Program-made: the position numbers and the translations under genes
Shown: piece by piece, positions 1-54,022 of the stretch
Layout of the letters: each line of letters starts with the position of its first letter
How positions within the stretch are numbered: the stretch's first letter is position 1
Assembly (NCBI GenBank): GCA_018398815.1
Contig: CM031601.1
Location: 12,749,319-12,813,318, forward strand
Source of the DNA: Conus ventricosus
Lineage: Eukaryota > Mollusca > Gastropoda > Neogastropoda > Conidae
Direction: 5' to 3'
DNA: 64,000 nt
The notes under the pieces: generated by a model
The model's database searches: none
Seen by the model: only the letters and a program-made list of their open reading frames with translations
Told to the model about the DNA's origin: nothing

Positions 1-620
1 TGAGAGGAAGAATGGAGATAGTCTGTGAAGGAGAACCTGGCCACTGGTTTTTTGCTAAAAATTCTGGAAGGAGGCGAAGAGATATCGAGCCATCCGGTTC
101 GGAAGCGACGTCCCCAGGCAGGCCACTAAGGGCATGGACTTCACTGCAGCGCCTCCTTGAGGCCAGGGAAACGAGAAAGGCTGTTTGAAGGAAAGGAATT
201 TCCGAGAACACTCCCGGATAGGCTCGTAAGGGGGAGCCTGAGGGAGGAGAGGACTAAGAAAAGATCCCACGCCGGGGTACGGCGGGGGCATCGGGCCTCC
301 TGTAGGGCTGCTCCTCTGACCAGATCCCGCAGAAGAGGGTCGTCCCGAAGGAGGGGCCCCCTAACTGGCGCATAGTGGTGGAAATAGCCGCCCTGTGAAC
401 CTTAACAGAGGGGGCTGAAACCCCTTTTTTCCGATGAAAGAAAAGCTAGGTTTTTCGAAATTGGGCTTGAGGGGGAAGGGGGGGTATCAGAGATAGAGAA
501 AAGGGAGAGTCTCACTTCACCCTGCGTGAACCACGCCGGGGCCCTCATTAATTGAAACCCCACCCCCCTCTTCGTGGGGAGAAACAACAAATTTTCTGGT
601 TGCGTACTCGGAAACGGTCT
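1..620 (-). pseudogene. DIRS-type tyrosine recombinase fragment, runs off the left edge
   Basis: DIRS retrotransposons integrate with a tyrosine recombinase encoded downstream of RT and RNase H. Reading the minus strand across three frames I see the N-terminal part of such an enzyme: FLSSEKRGFSP near 400-440, KVHRAAISTTMR near 365-400 and PAWDLFLVL near 250-285, followed by a stretch resembling the core-domain entry. The order and spacing match DIRS recombinases as I know them. The frame breaks several times, so the copy is dead. The catalytic Arg-His-Arg-Tyr residues would lie beyond position 1. It lies downstream, in minus orientation, of the RT/RNase H remnant at 2176-4168, as expected for one element. 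Confidence 0.6.
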
Positions 621-782
621 TTGACGGTCGGGTACTGGTCAAAATGGGTGGTGTGCAGTCCTACTGCAACCATTCGGGGAAAAAAAGGGAGGGCGAATGT
701 TTCGTTTCCCCGGGGAATGAAGAAAAGGTTGTTTTTTTTTTTAAAAAAGAGTTAAATTGTAAAAAGAAAAACTCATGAATGT

Positions 783-820
783 GGGGGTGTGTTGGGTTGT
801 GGGGGTGTGTGTGATGTGTG

Positions 821-855
<35 letters not shown>

Positions 856-1316
856 TGTGTGTGTGTGGTGTGTGTGTGTGTGTGTGTGTGTGTTGTGTGT
901 GTGTGTTGTGTTTTGGGGTGGGTGGTTTCACTGTGTGTGTGGGTGGTGTGTGTTGTTGTGGTGTGTGGTGTTGTGGTGTGTGTGTGTTGGTGTTGTGTGT
1001 GTGTGTGTGTGTGTGTGTGGGTGTGTGTGTGGTGTGTGTGTTGTGTGTGGTGTTGTGTGTTGTGTGTGTGTGTGTTTTGGTGTGTTGTGTGTGTGTGTGT
1101 GTGTTGTGTGTGTGTGTGTGTGCCCTTTTGTGTTGTTGTGTGTCCCACTTGTGTGTGTGTGTGTTGTGCCACGTTTGTGTGTGTTGCCACTGTGTGTGTG
1201 GGGGGTTTGTGTGTGTGTGTGGTGTGTGTTGGGGGGTGTGTGTGTGTGTGTGTGTAAGTTTGGGGTTGTGTTTTGGTGTGTGTGGTGTGTGTGTGTGTGT
1301 GTGTGTGGTGTGTGTG
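783..1316. repeat. Long imperfect (GT)n microsatellite
   Basis: About 530 bp of GT-rich repeat broken by GGT and TTG interruptions. It lies between the DIRS recombinase and RNase H remnants, so it expanded inside or was inserted into the element. Several open frames here (Cys/Val-rich on plus, His/Thr-rich on minus) are repeat artefacts. Confidence 0.95.
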
Positions 1317-1852
1317 GATCATTGTTCGTAACCGTGACGTTCTTTTACGCAACACGAGTTTGTCGTGATGGGGATAATGTCTTTTTGTAAAGCACAATGG
1401 GACAGAACTGTCGGCGAGAAGATTTTCGACAACTTTAGCAAAGTTCCTCAGTGAAAACTGTCACCCCGTGTATTGAGCACTTTGGAACAAAACCGTTTTG
1501 GAAAGTCAACAAAAAGGGGAAATTGGCCCCCCGTTTTTGCAGTCCAAAAAATTTTTAAAATCCCCAAAACCTCCCGATGTGACAAGGAAAGAAAAATCCC
1601 CACCCGTGTGGACAGCAAAAACCCCCCGGACGACAAAGAGAAGACACAAAACCACTGGTAATTATGTCCTTCTGCTATTAAATTTAAAATTTCCGCTGCA
1701 GCTTGAACCGTAGACTGAAATTGCTTTCCTGATTGAGCATTACTTTCATGATGCCGGGAAGAAGAAACGAATTCAGCTTTTGAACATTTTGAATGTTGGA
1801 TTTTTTTAACTTGAATAACATAAACACAAAATATGAACTCTCTCTCTCTCTC

Positions 1853-1886
<34 letters not shown>

Positions 1887-2175
1887 ATGCCGAGGTTTTT
1901 TTGTTTTACAGAAGAAGCTGACATGTCAACACCACTGTAGATTCGTTAGTACATTTACTATTTGCTGAACTGGAAAAAAACAAACAAAAACAAACAGCAG
2001 CCACACGCCTTGCGCAATTTTCACACTGCGCCAGTACAGCGGTGAACGTGTTTTACCTCCCAGCTGGAAGGTGGTGGTGCAGTTTCCCCCTTCCGCCCAC
2101 TCCGCGCGAGCAAGCCAAGCCGGCTTCAATTCTGGCAGTAAGCGCACATAGCGAGTGAGAAATCTCCCTTTTCTA
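1317..2175. other. Uncharacterised spacer within the DIRS region, with a CT microsatellite
   Basis: No recognisable gene. It holds a CT-rich microsatellite at about 1838-1886. A minus-strand open stretch at 1926-2210 could be a degraded continuation of the DIRS linker between RNase H and recombinase, but no diagnostic motif is visible. Confidence 0.4.
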
Positions 2176-4168
2176 CTATCTCTGGTGATACTGCGTGGTT
2201 GGAGAGCCAAGAGAGCCAGCCATTCCAGTGGACACTGTAGACACTTTGGGTGCCTGGCCTGTGGGCATGTTCCACAAGGCCGTATTACCGCTGGGGAGGC
2301 CCTTGTGCAGACAGCGTGTCCCGCACAGTAGCCAGGCGTGAAGATGCAGCACGTTTGGATTGCTGTATGGAATGCCTGACCGTGGCTGAAGCAGGGACTT
2401 TGCTATTAAGGCAAGCGGTATCGGAGGCACGTGAGACAGGTGTAACAGTTCTGGAAACCACGCTTGGGCCGGCCAGCGTGGAGCCACAAGAATAAGCGTG
2501 GCTGCGTCTTCCCTTGCTTTGCGGATAACTTTTCCCAGAATGGGGAACGGGGGAAAGGCATAGCCCATCAGTCCGGACCAAGGGATGGACAGGCGTCCAC
2601 AGCCCACGCTGCCGGATCCGGAACTGGGGAACATACAGCTGTAGACGTTGGTTGAACCAGGTGGCGAACAGGGCTACCTGTGGTTTGAACCATACAGTCC
2701 AGAGAGGTTCCAGGATTGAGTGGACAAGAGTCCATTCTGAGGGAAGAACCATGTGCGACCTGCTGAGGGAGTCCGCGGAGAATGTTGATCTTCCCGGGAA
2801 CATGCTTGGCCGAGATCCGAACTGATTGTGTCTCGCACCAAAGGAGAAGCTGTTCCGCCTTCAGGGACAGGGAGTGAGAACGCGCTCCCCCTTGCTTGTT
2901 GATATAACACGCCACAGTCGTGTTGTCGGTGTTGAGGAAAACGTGTTTTCCCTTCAGTAAGGGAAGAAACTCCTTGAGGGCTTGGAACACGGCTTCCAGC
3001 TCCAGCCGATTGATATGCCAGGATTCCATCTCCGGGACCATTGCCCGGCCGCCGTCAGAGAGCTGACGGGGGCCCACCCCACCCGGGCTGGGACGCGTCC
3101 GTGAACAGGTCCCCCTGCGGAGGAGGGGGTGTGATGGGGACTCTCCCTGAGCCAGCCAGGACTGGGAGTGCCATTGGGCCACCGATGAGTGGAACCACTG
3201 ACCGAGAAGGATCGGAAGATCCCTCGACTGCAACGCCTGAGACCAACGCTTGCGAAAGAGGCATTGAAACCGGCGTTTGGCAGTCGTCCGAGGGGCACTA
3301 AGGGGGCCAAGGGCTCCATCAGACCCAGAAGAGAGGCCAGCTTCCTGGCTGGAGCCCGATCCCAGGAAAGGAGATGGGCCAAGCGGTGCTGGAGGCGAAC
3401 CGGAGATGGAATCCTGGCATATCATCGGCTGGAGCTGGAACATGCAAGCAAAGTTCCCGGGCCACCTTCGTGAAAACCCAAGGGGTCGGGGCTAGCCCAA
3501 AGGGAATAGCCCTGAACTGAAAAATGCGGCTTCTCCACACGAAGCGGAGATACTTCCTGTCCCTTGGGGAAAATAGTGCCAACAGCACCTGTGTTTCCCA
3601 GGCGGTCACCCATCCAAGTACTGACCAGGCCCGACGTTGCTTAACTTCGGTGATCGGACGAGAACCGGTGTATTCAACGTGGTATGGCCGTTGGCTGGAT
3701 CAAGAGATGGAAGTACGAATCTTTCAGTCGATGGATACCGCCCAGTCCCGGGATGCATGGCATCGCGGATTGACATGGGGGTTTCCATCCCCAAACGGAG
3801 GACGATAAGAACCTATTCAAGGGCGAGAGGTCTAGAACCGGTCTCCATCCTCCAGAAGCTTTGGGAACCACAAGAATGCGGCCATAAAAGCCCGGAGAGG
3901 AATGGAAGGGGATTTCCACTGTGGCTCCCTTGGCTAACAGCGAAAGGACCTCCTGGTCTAAGGCCTGAGAGGCGCTAGATCCCGAGGAGGAGCAAAAGGA
4001 GGAGGGAAAGGAGTGAGAGGAGCCTTTACTGCACCCCAAGGAAGACGAAACCCCGACTTGATTACCCGCAGGGCCCAAGGGCTTGCGGGAAGCCGCTCCC
4101 AGGCACTGAGGGCCTGGGCAGACTGCCCACAGGACCGCCCTGGGGAGAAGTACCCAGGTCGGGGGCAA
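2176..4168 (-). pseudogene. DIRS-like reverse transcriptase/RNase H remnant
   Basis: The reverse transcriptase and RNase H of a DIRS-type retrotransposon copy the element RNA and remove the template. From high to low coordinates the minus strand reads: RT N-terminal part (GATVEIPFHSSPGFYG, then KASGGWRPVLDLSPLNRFL), KDSYFHLLIQP near 3700-3740, a 5S rRNA interruption (3578-3695), RDRKYLRFVW and FQFRAIPFGL, then RNase H with SWHINRLELEAVF near 3000-3035, NTDNTTVACYINKQGG, and ADSLSRSH near 2750-2790. The C-terminal linker contains SIPWSGLMGYAFPPF near 2540-2590. The copy is broken by frameshifts, for example one extra base before ADSLSRSH. The YLDD active-site block of RT is missing, and a short inverted segment sits where it belongs. 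The assignment to DIRS rather than Gypsy rests on the RNase H/linker style and the recombinase at 1-620. Confidence 0.8.
3578..3695 (-). rRNA. 5S rRNA-like sequence embedded in DIRS RT
   Basis: The minus strand carries a 118-nt sequence with all hallmarks of eukaryotic 5S rRNA: a closing helix GCCAAC/GTTGGC, CCATACCACGTTGAA, TCGTCCGATCACCGAAG, TTAAGCAACGTCGGGCC and the box C segment GGATGGGTGACCGCCTGG. The internal control region for TFIIIA and Pol III therefore looks complete. It is followed by ACTATTTTCC rather than a long T-run terminator. It sits in the middle of the RT reading frame, between IQP and RDRKY, and removing it rejoins the frame exactly (shared CCAA at both junctions). Most likely this is a retro-inserted or transposed 5S copy. 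Whether it is transcribed is unknown. Confidence 0.88.
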
Positions 4169-5734
4169 GTCATTGGGGGTGCGCCGTCTGAGACGTGGGA
4201 GCTTTCGGACCTGCCGGCTGTGCCTGAGGCCGACCCCTGCTGGGTTGCATGCCTCGGGTCCCCCGGGGCCAAATGACCGTCGTCCCTTGGGTTTGAGAGA
4301 ATGGTGTCATTTACCAAGATGGCCTCCTTGGCAAATGGAAGCCTCTCTGGCTTGAGAAATTCCCTGCACGCAAACCCGTCTTCTGCGTGTCCTCCTCCTC
4401 CTGATCCCTTGACGGACAGAAGAGCCAGCACAGTGGCCGATGCAGGCTTGCCGGTGGGACCCCTCAAACAGATGATGAGTCCGTGGGCGATGCCGCACAC
4501 GCCAGCACTCCAGGTAAATCAGGGATGGAGCCAGGCGTGATGTCCTGAGCCTCAATGCCCCTGACTTATTTGGGCCCTCCTCATACAGTCGGCTACCCTT
4601 ACCGACTTCTTAAAGAGGGGGAGGGTTAGCCGCCAGTGGGTGAGACCCCCGGGAGAGTTTCCGCTGCCGAAGGGCAGGGGGCCCTGACCTCCAGTGAGGA
4701 CGACATCGCCTCTGGGACAAGGGAAGCCAGGAAGGTCACCGAGTCCCAGAAGGAAATAAGAACCAGGCGACTGCCCTCGTCCTCCAACTCCGAATCCACC
4801 AGGTGGGAGCCACAGACTGAGGGGGGGACAGCCCTTGGCAAAGCGGTGCGCTGTGAAAGTCCAGACAGGCCCAGGCTGGCTGATTCCCAGACACTCCTAG
4901 GGAGGGATCGGCCGTCGGGTGGGCCGAAGGGCCTGGAGGAAGAGGCCTGCACTGGTGGAGAGCTGGTCATAAAACCCGGCCACCAGGGAAACCCCGGAGC
5001 AGGTGGGGATACTGCCATTGGGCCCATGGCGCCCAAGGCAAAGTGGCCCTGACCCCATGATAGGGGGGCTGATGCTATGGCTGCTGGCCCAACCCGGTAA
5101 ATGGGGGGGCCTGATGCACCAGTCCCCGAGGGACGCCTGAAATGAGGGCGACACCACAGAGACATGAGGTGGGGGAAGGGAAACAACTGGGGCCGAACGA
5201 GATTCAAGCCCTTGAGAGGGAGTTGCTTCCTTTGGGTCGCAAACCAAGCGAAAGGGAGGAGTAGACTTGAAGTCTGCCTCATTACCCCACCTCTGAGCCT
5301 CCGTCGTAGAGGGCTCGTGCATCTTCGATCCTGCCATGGGAATCGAACCGTGTGCAGTAGACCGCAGCTGAACTGGACACAGGATGCAGTAACGGGAACG
5401 ACAGAACCGCAGCTGAGTCGATTGCCGTTAGGGGACAAGGAGACAGGATCGACAGAACCGCAGCTGAGCCGATCATCATGCTGTGGCTGCTGGTCCAACC
5501 CAGTAAATGGGGACCTGATGCGCCAGTCCCCTGAGGGGCGCCCTGAAATGAGGGCGAAACCCAAGTGCTCTACCCAAAAGCGGGGGGAAAACACGAGGTG
5601 GGGGAAGGGAAACAAAATGGGGCCGAACGAGATTCAAAGCCCTTGAGAGGGAGTTGCTTCCCTTGGTTCGCACACCGAGCGAAAAAAGGGGGGGGGGGGG
5701 GGGGGGGTGTTAGACATGAAGTCTGCCTCATACC
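4169..5734 (-). pseudogene. DIRS gag-like/5' region
   Basis: Upstream of the RT on the minus strand is a long Pro/Ser-rich open stretch (329 codons, 4626-5615). It includes PPDGRSLPRSVWESASLG near 4890-4925 and an acidic stretch near 4760-4800. DIRS elements carry a poorly conserved ORF1 (gag-like) here. Part of the open frame runs through the 406-bp tandem duplication described separately, so its apparent length is inflated by duplicated sequence. Function is inferred from position and composition only. Confidence 0.45.
5072..5734. repeat. 406-bp tandem duplication in the DIRS 5' region; second copy continues at 7296-7491
   Basis: Unit A spans about 5072-5477. Unit B starts at 5478 and runs to 5734, is cut by the hAT element, and resumes at 7296-7491. 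Shared landmarks are ATGCT(A/G)TGGCTGCTGG, GGGGCCGAACGAGATTCAA, GAAGTCTGCCTCAT and ATAGAGGGCTCGTGCATC (GTAGAGGGC in unit A). Each unit ends with closely spaced copies of the motif ACCGCAGCTGA, containing the E-box CAGCTG (three in unit A; unit B is followed by a fourth at about 7545). Confidence 0.85.
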
Positions 5735-7295
5735 CAGACCTGCCAACCCCCTAAGAGACCATGAGTAAGAATTGAAGCTCAGTGAGGCAGAAATGTGTAA
5801 TTTCTGAGAGCTAAGAGTAATCAAGCGCGACATTTACCTTTTTTCAAACAAACATGAGTGATGAAATTGTTCGCACAATTTTTGTGAACATTACTTTTCT
5901 ACAAAAACAAGCTTTTTTTAAGTGTCACAAGAAATCTTTACAAACTATAAAAATGTAGAATACACTGGAAACACACAAATCCTTTAAACCATCATGGCAT
6001 GGCACACCAAGGCTTGATAGTGCGCCAGAAACAACCTAAAAAATTGGAAATGAAATGAGGCAGGGAACAGTAAATAATAAACAGTAAACAAGTGGGGTAA
6101 CGTTTGCTCCCATAAGGAAACCTAACACAAAGTAACTTTTATTCAAGACTGGCACAGCCTTTTAAACTTGAATAAAGTCAGACAAATACATCTATAGACG
6201 AACAATCTAATAGTGGGGGGAAAAAAACAAGCGCAGGCCAACAACTCAACTGTCTTGATAGTAATGACTTGGCAAAGATTTGGACTTAAGGAGGTGGGGG
6301 GTGGGGGCGGGGGAGGGGGGAGGGGGGGGGGACTTCGAAGATGGAGAAACTGGGAACATGAAATTAAGAAAATATATAACCTAAAAAATGTTCTCCCCTG
6401 TTGCTGATTCTGTGCATGTGGGGTTGGCTATCAGCTCAGTGGCGATTGTGTCATGTTTTAAGAATCGCACCACCCCAGGAAAGAATTTGTCCCCCCCCCC
6501 CCCCTTCCTGACTTCTATCAGTTCCCAACACAAACGGTCCATTCTGCAGTCGAGATGCAGCAGCAGTTTAGGCTTCAATGACAAGGGTCCTTACAATGTG
6601 TGTTGTCTTTATTCGACCGCTCTTGAACTGTTTGGCGATCTCCGAATCCGAGAACGCTTCTTTAAAAAGCTGGGATGCATGGTCAGCTGCGCTAAGAGCG
6701 ATGTTGTGCTCGACGAAAAATCCGGCCACCAATGCTTCAGCCCGAATTACCCTTTTCCTAATTTCATCCTCTTTTGAGGAGTCTACAGTCTGAAAAAACT
6801 GTGTGATGCTGGAAGAATTCGGCGCGTTAGAGGAATCGGTGTGCTTGCGTGACTCAAGGTGAGACTTCACATCCACCATCCTGCCATGGGAAATTGTGAA
6901 GTCCCGACTCGCAAGTGGTACACCGTGCACAATTTACACCTTTAGCCGAAGGTCGTATCAGGGGAACTTTTCTGAGTATTCTTTTCGGAACTTTTGACCA
7001 AGTTTTTTCTTTTTCGCATCTTGTCCAAAACTTTCTACTCCATGTTTCGACATTTTCGTAGCTAAAACTTCAAAAAGACGCCAACTTCGCTGAATGGTAA
7101 AGATGGTGAAACGAACTGCGCATGACCGGAAACGCTTCTTGATGATTACTGGTTATACGCACGGCGCTGATTTTTTCGTCCGTTTTTTTAAAAAAAACTT
7201 TCAATGCGTAATTTTTTGGCTAAATGCGTAAGGGCGTAAGAATTATCACTTGGGCGTAATAAATTACGCGAAATGCGTAATGGTTGGCAGGTCTG
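5735..7295. mobile_element. hAT-type DNA transposon, internally decayed, complete ends
   Basis: The element is bounded by the perfect inverted repeats CAGACCTGCCAACC (5735-5748) and GGTTGGCAGGTCTG (7282-7295). It is flanked by the direct repeat CATACC (5729-5734 and 7296-7301). The termini fit hAT elements (CA-start); a 6-bp visible duplication is shorter than the usual 8. Removing it rejoins the second unit of the DIRS tandem duplication exactly, so it inserted after that duplication arose. Inside are runs of G (about 5689-5707 and 6296-6330) and one transposase fragment on the minus strand (6568-6930). The rest of the transposase is absent, so it cannot move by itself. Confidence 0.85.
6568..6930 (-). 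pseudogene. N-terminal fragment of a hAT-like transposase
   Basis: A 120-codon open frame reads SRDFTISHGRMVDVKSHLES followed by RKHTD, which looks like the second half of a BED/C2H2-type finger (His-x-His spacing). It continues into SSITQFFQT and ALVAGFFVEHNIALSAADHA, a block I know from the N-terminus of animal hAT transposases and derived zinc-finger proteins. The finger's cysteines would lie just upstream in another frame (a Cys-x2-Cys is visible near 6925-6945). The DDE core and dimerisation domain are missing. It lies within terminal repeats of the expected type, which supports the call. Confidence 0.65.
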
Positions 7296-7940
7296 CATAC
7301 CCCACCCCTGAGCCGTCGTCATAGAGGGCTCGTGCATCTTCGATTCTGCCATGGGAATCGAACTGTGTGCAGTAGAACCGCAGCTGAACTGGACACAGGA
7401 TGCAGTAACGGGAACGACAGAACCGCAGCTGAGTCGTTTGCCGTTAGGGGACAAGGGGACGGGATCGACAGAACCGCAGCTGAGCCGATCACCGTCACGA
7501 ATTAAGGGTTGCGAGAAAGAGCTCGCTGTCACAACAACAGAACCGCAGCTGAGTTGAAGTGAACCTTTGGAGAAAGAAGAAGAAGAGAGAAAGTGACGCT
7601 GAAGAGAGAGGAGGTTTGGCGCGGCCGGCGACAAACAGCCTGCCGGCGAGACGCAGGAATCGAATGACGAAACCTTCGTAAATCTCGCCTTACCACCCAA
7701 TCGCTTCACGTACGTTTCTCCCTTAAGTGAAAACATACGCAAGGACATAAAAGAACAGCAACAACAATCGATCGATTGCAAGAAAAGCAAAAAAATACTT
7801 AGCTGCTCGTGTACACGAGGCTTAACGGGAAAATGGCTGCCGAGAAAAGAGGATGGTTCTGAGCATGCGCAAGGCACGAGGCCCTTTCAAGGGTTTTGTT
7901 GTCCGTACGGACTTTAATATTGTATACGAGGCAGGGATAG
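7296..7940 (-). other. 5' flank of the DIRS remnant
   Basis: After the resumed duplication unit (to about 7491) comes one further ACCGCAGCTGA motif at about 7545. Then follows GC-richer sequence with no gene, ending near an AT-rich, non-repetitive boundary at about 7.9 kb. The left-terminal repeat of the DIRS element is expected here, but I cannot place its end because its partner lies outside the window. Confidence 0.35.
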
Positions 7941-8011
7941 CAAATTGCTGCCGCTTATTGCATTAGTGAGCCACGGTATAGTATGTGTAATGAAAATGCA
8001 TTTTCAAATAG

Positions 8012-8014
<3 letters not shown>

Positions 8015-8077
<63 letters not shown>
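8015..8077. repeat. (GT)n microsatellite
   Basis: An uninterrupted GT tract of about 63 bp, just downstream of the DIRS region and upstream of HMMR exon 14. Confidence 0.97.
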
Positions 8078-8079
<2 letters not shown>

Positions 8080-8540
8080 CCACACCTGTCCAATTTTGTG
8101 ACCATACAAACATTGGTGACAGTATCTAAGTATACAAAGCTCATCTACATCGGCTCTTGGGTGAGTAACTTCAAACACTTGCTATATGCACTTGGAAATG
8201 CCAGCCAAAGCATTTGTTTAATGTTAGTATATATCACTAGTGTTTCCCCACTTCACGAACACCATGCATTTTGTTCAAATACTGAGAGAGAGTTCTTCAA
8301 ATTCTTTCTCTTTAATTTTATTACAGAATAAGCAATCATCAAAGAAGCTTGTAGCAGAAGCTACATAATGATCAAAGAACTGTTGGGCATCATACAGAGC
8401 ATGATGGGAAGAAGGCTTGTAGGTTTTTAAAATGTGTATGAAAGATTAATGGTTTCTTGGTTGGGATTATTACCTTGTTCTGTATGCATTGTATGTATGG
8501 AAGTCTTTATCAAAATGTAGAATAAAAGGAACAGACTTAC

Positions 8541-51695
<43,155 letters not shown>

Positions 51696-51860
51696 TTTTG
51701 CTGATTTTAAACCAGCCGCGACCCTTCCTTCCACACGCTTAACAACAATCAGCCAATCAATGTGCAGTTTCAAGTCTCGGAGGCATGAAATTCGACGAGA
51801 ACACGTGACAGAAAAACAAGCTTGTCTACTTTCGTTTTTAAGTTAATTGTTGTTTGATTC
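51696..51860 (-). promoter_or_regulatory. HMMR: Probable HMMR promoter region
   Basis: The sequence upstream of the HMMR start codon. It holds a CCAAT box (51753-51757, plus orientation), a CTTGAA (complement of 51769-51774, a non-canonical CHR-like motif) and the E-box CACGTG (51802-51807). HMMR is cell-cycle regulated in vertebrates through CCAAT/CHR promoters. The same logic here is inference from single short motifs. No TATA box is seen. Confidence 0.4.
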
Positions 51861-51979
51861 TTATTTATTTTTGAGAAAAGAACAAAAAATATATATGGTC
51901 TACAAGCTAAAGTTCACCAACGAGAACAAAACATAAACAAAAATAATTATTGCAACGGTCAATTTCACTGGAGAGGCCT

Positions 51980-53960
51980 CTAGAGTGGAGGCCTGGCAAG
52001 TGGTACTTGATACTTGATGTATTGGGTGTTTGAGGCCTTTTTTACAAGGCCTGTTCACCACTCCTGTTCAAACTGGACTTGCGTGCGTGGCATGGCAAAA
52101 GCAGTCTAGTTGTAACAGCTGGGGTCAAATTTGTTCGGCTGACATTCCCAGTGGGCATCCAGTTTTCTTTTAAAAGCACCAATGCTCGGGGCCGTCACAA
52201 CACTATCTGGAAGACGACTGTTCCATGGGGACACCACTCGCTGCGCAAAGAAGTTGGAACGCACATTAGTCTGCAATGTCCTTTCTCAAGTTTTAGAGAG
52301 TTTCCTCTTGTGTCTCTACCTAGGTGGAGCTGGAACCGAGGTCTGTCTGTATCATTAAACCATGCACGAACTTGAAAGTGTCAATCATGTCGCCTCTATT
52401 TCTGCGGTGTTCCAGGCTTGGCAGCTTAAGTACTGCCAGGCGCTCTGGATATGATTTTTCTTTCAGGGGGCCAATGAGTTTTGTTGCTCGCCTTTGGACA
52501 TCCCCAGATCCGCACACAGGGTTTTGAATCTTGGCTGCCATACTGCGTGACCGTACTTCCAGAATTGGCCTCACAAGGGACTTGTAGAGTTGGACAAAGG
52601 TTTCTGGTGTAAGGTGATCAAAGGACCTTCTGATGACCCCAAGGATTCTATTGGCCTTTGCTGTTGCTTGTGCCACCTGGTTCTTGAAACTAAGGTCCCT
52701 GTCTACCAACACTCCCAAGTCCCGCTCTACTTCATTCTCTTCCAGTCTAATAGTACAGTCCTCACCCTCAGAGTTTTTGCTGTTCATACAGTATGTTGCC
52801 TCTGTTCTGGGGGTTTCCAAGCCTAATCACACTGCATTTTTGAGGGTGGAACTTTAGTTGCCAATCAGTTGACCACCTCTGGAGTCGGTTAAGATCTTCT
52901 TGGAGAGTTTGCTGTGCGTCATTATTGTCATTTCGGGCAAAGATTTTTGTATCATCAGCAAAAAGCTCAACATGACTCTGGACGTGTCGGGGCAAATCGT
53001 TGATGTACAATAGAAAAAGAACAGGTCCTAACACACTGCCCTTGGGATGCCGCTGGTCACATCTGCTTGGCCTGACCTTGTTCCGTTAATATTGACGCAC
53101 TGCACTCTGTTGGTCAGGAAATCTTGGATCCACTGAAGGATTCTACCCTTAATTCCATGGGCTTCAACTTTAGCTATCAATCGGCGATGCGGTACGCTGT
53201 CGAAAGCCTTCATGAAATCCATGTATATGGCATCTACGCCACCTCCAGCATCCAAAGTCTCTGTCCAGATATCCAGGGTTTCCAGAAGCTGGGTTATGCA
53301 TGAGCGTCCTTTGATGAAACCGTGTTGCCGTCTACTGATTAGGTTGTTATCTAGTAGGTGCGCCATCACTTTCTCACGGATCAGCTTTTCCATCGTCTTA
53401 CACAGCAACAGGTGAGACTCACAGGTCTGTAGTTGTTAGCTTTGAGCCGACTTCTTTTTCTTGAAAATGGGGGTGACCGTTGCTGTTCTCCAATCCTCTG
53501 GGATCTTACCCGTCTCTAGTGACTTCCTGAAAATGATGGCCACGGAACTGCTAGGACGCTTGACAACTCGACAAGCATGCGCGTGCTGATACCATCTGGT
53601 CCCGATGCCTTAGAAGCATTTAAATTCGAGAGGAGTTTCTTAACTTCTTCTGCGGTGATGGTAAGACCGCACAGTTCTTCTTCATAACTGTACTGGGGCA
53701 TCTCTGGTAATTCGCTCTCTGTCTCATTTGTAAAGACACTCCAGAAGAAGCTATTTAGGAGGTCAGCTTTTTCTTTGTCGTTTGTTGTTCTGGTTCCATC
53801 TTCTTTTTCCAGGTCACCTACTCCTGTTTTCATCTTTGTTTTTGATTTGACATAAGACCAAAATGCTTTGGGGTTGGTTTTGGCCTGTGCGGCGACTGTG
53901 GCCTCCAGTTTCTTCTTTGCTTTCTCTGGTGGATCAGAAGGAAGGTGATGTAATCCTTTT
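51980..53960 (-). mobile_element. 5'-truncated CR1-like LINE
   Basis: In minus orientation the RT region starts abruptly near 53960: NPKAFWSYVKSK, then LNASKASGPDGIS near 53585-53625, HGFIKGRSCITQLLE near 53280-53325, IYMDFMKAFDSVPHRR near 53175-53220, VLGPVLFLLYINDLP near 52990-53035 and the catalytic LFADDTKIFA near 52930-52965, then LGVLVDRDLSFKNQV. No endonuclease precedes it. It contains small frameshifts, one just after the GIP motif near 53030. The domain style is CR1/Rex-like. 5' truncation is normal for LINE insertions. Confidence 0.82.
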
Positions 53961-54022
53961 TTTTCCCCAAAGGTTTGCAACATGACCAAAACGGGTAAAA
54001 ACAAGATGCAAAGCATATAAAC

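Noticed and set aside
741..1397. Long Cys/Val-rich and His/Thr-rich open frames
   Set aside because: They are translations of the (GT)n repeat on either strand and have no protein-like composition.
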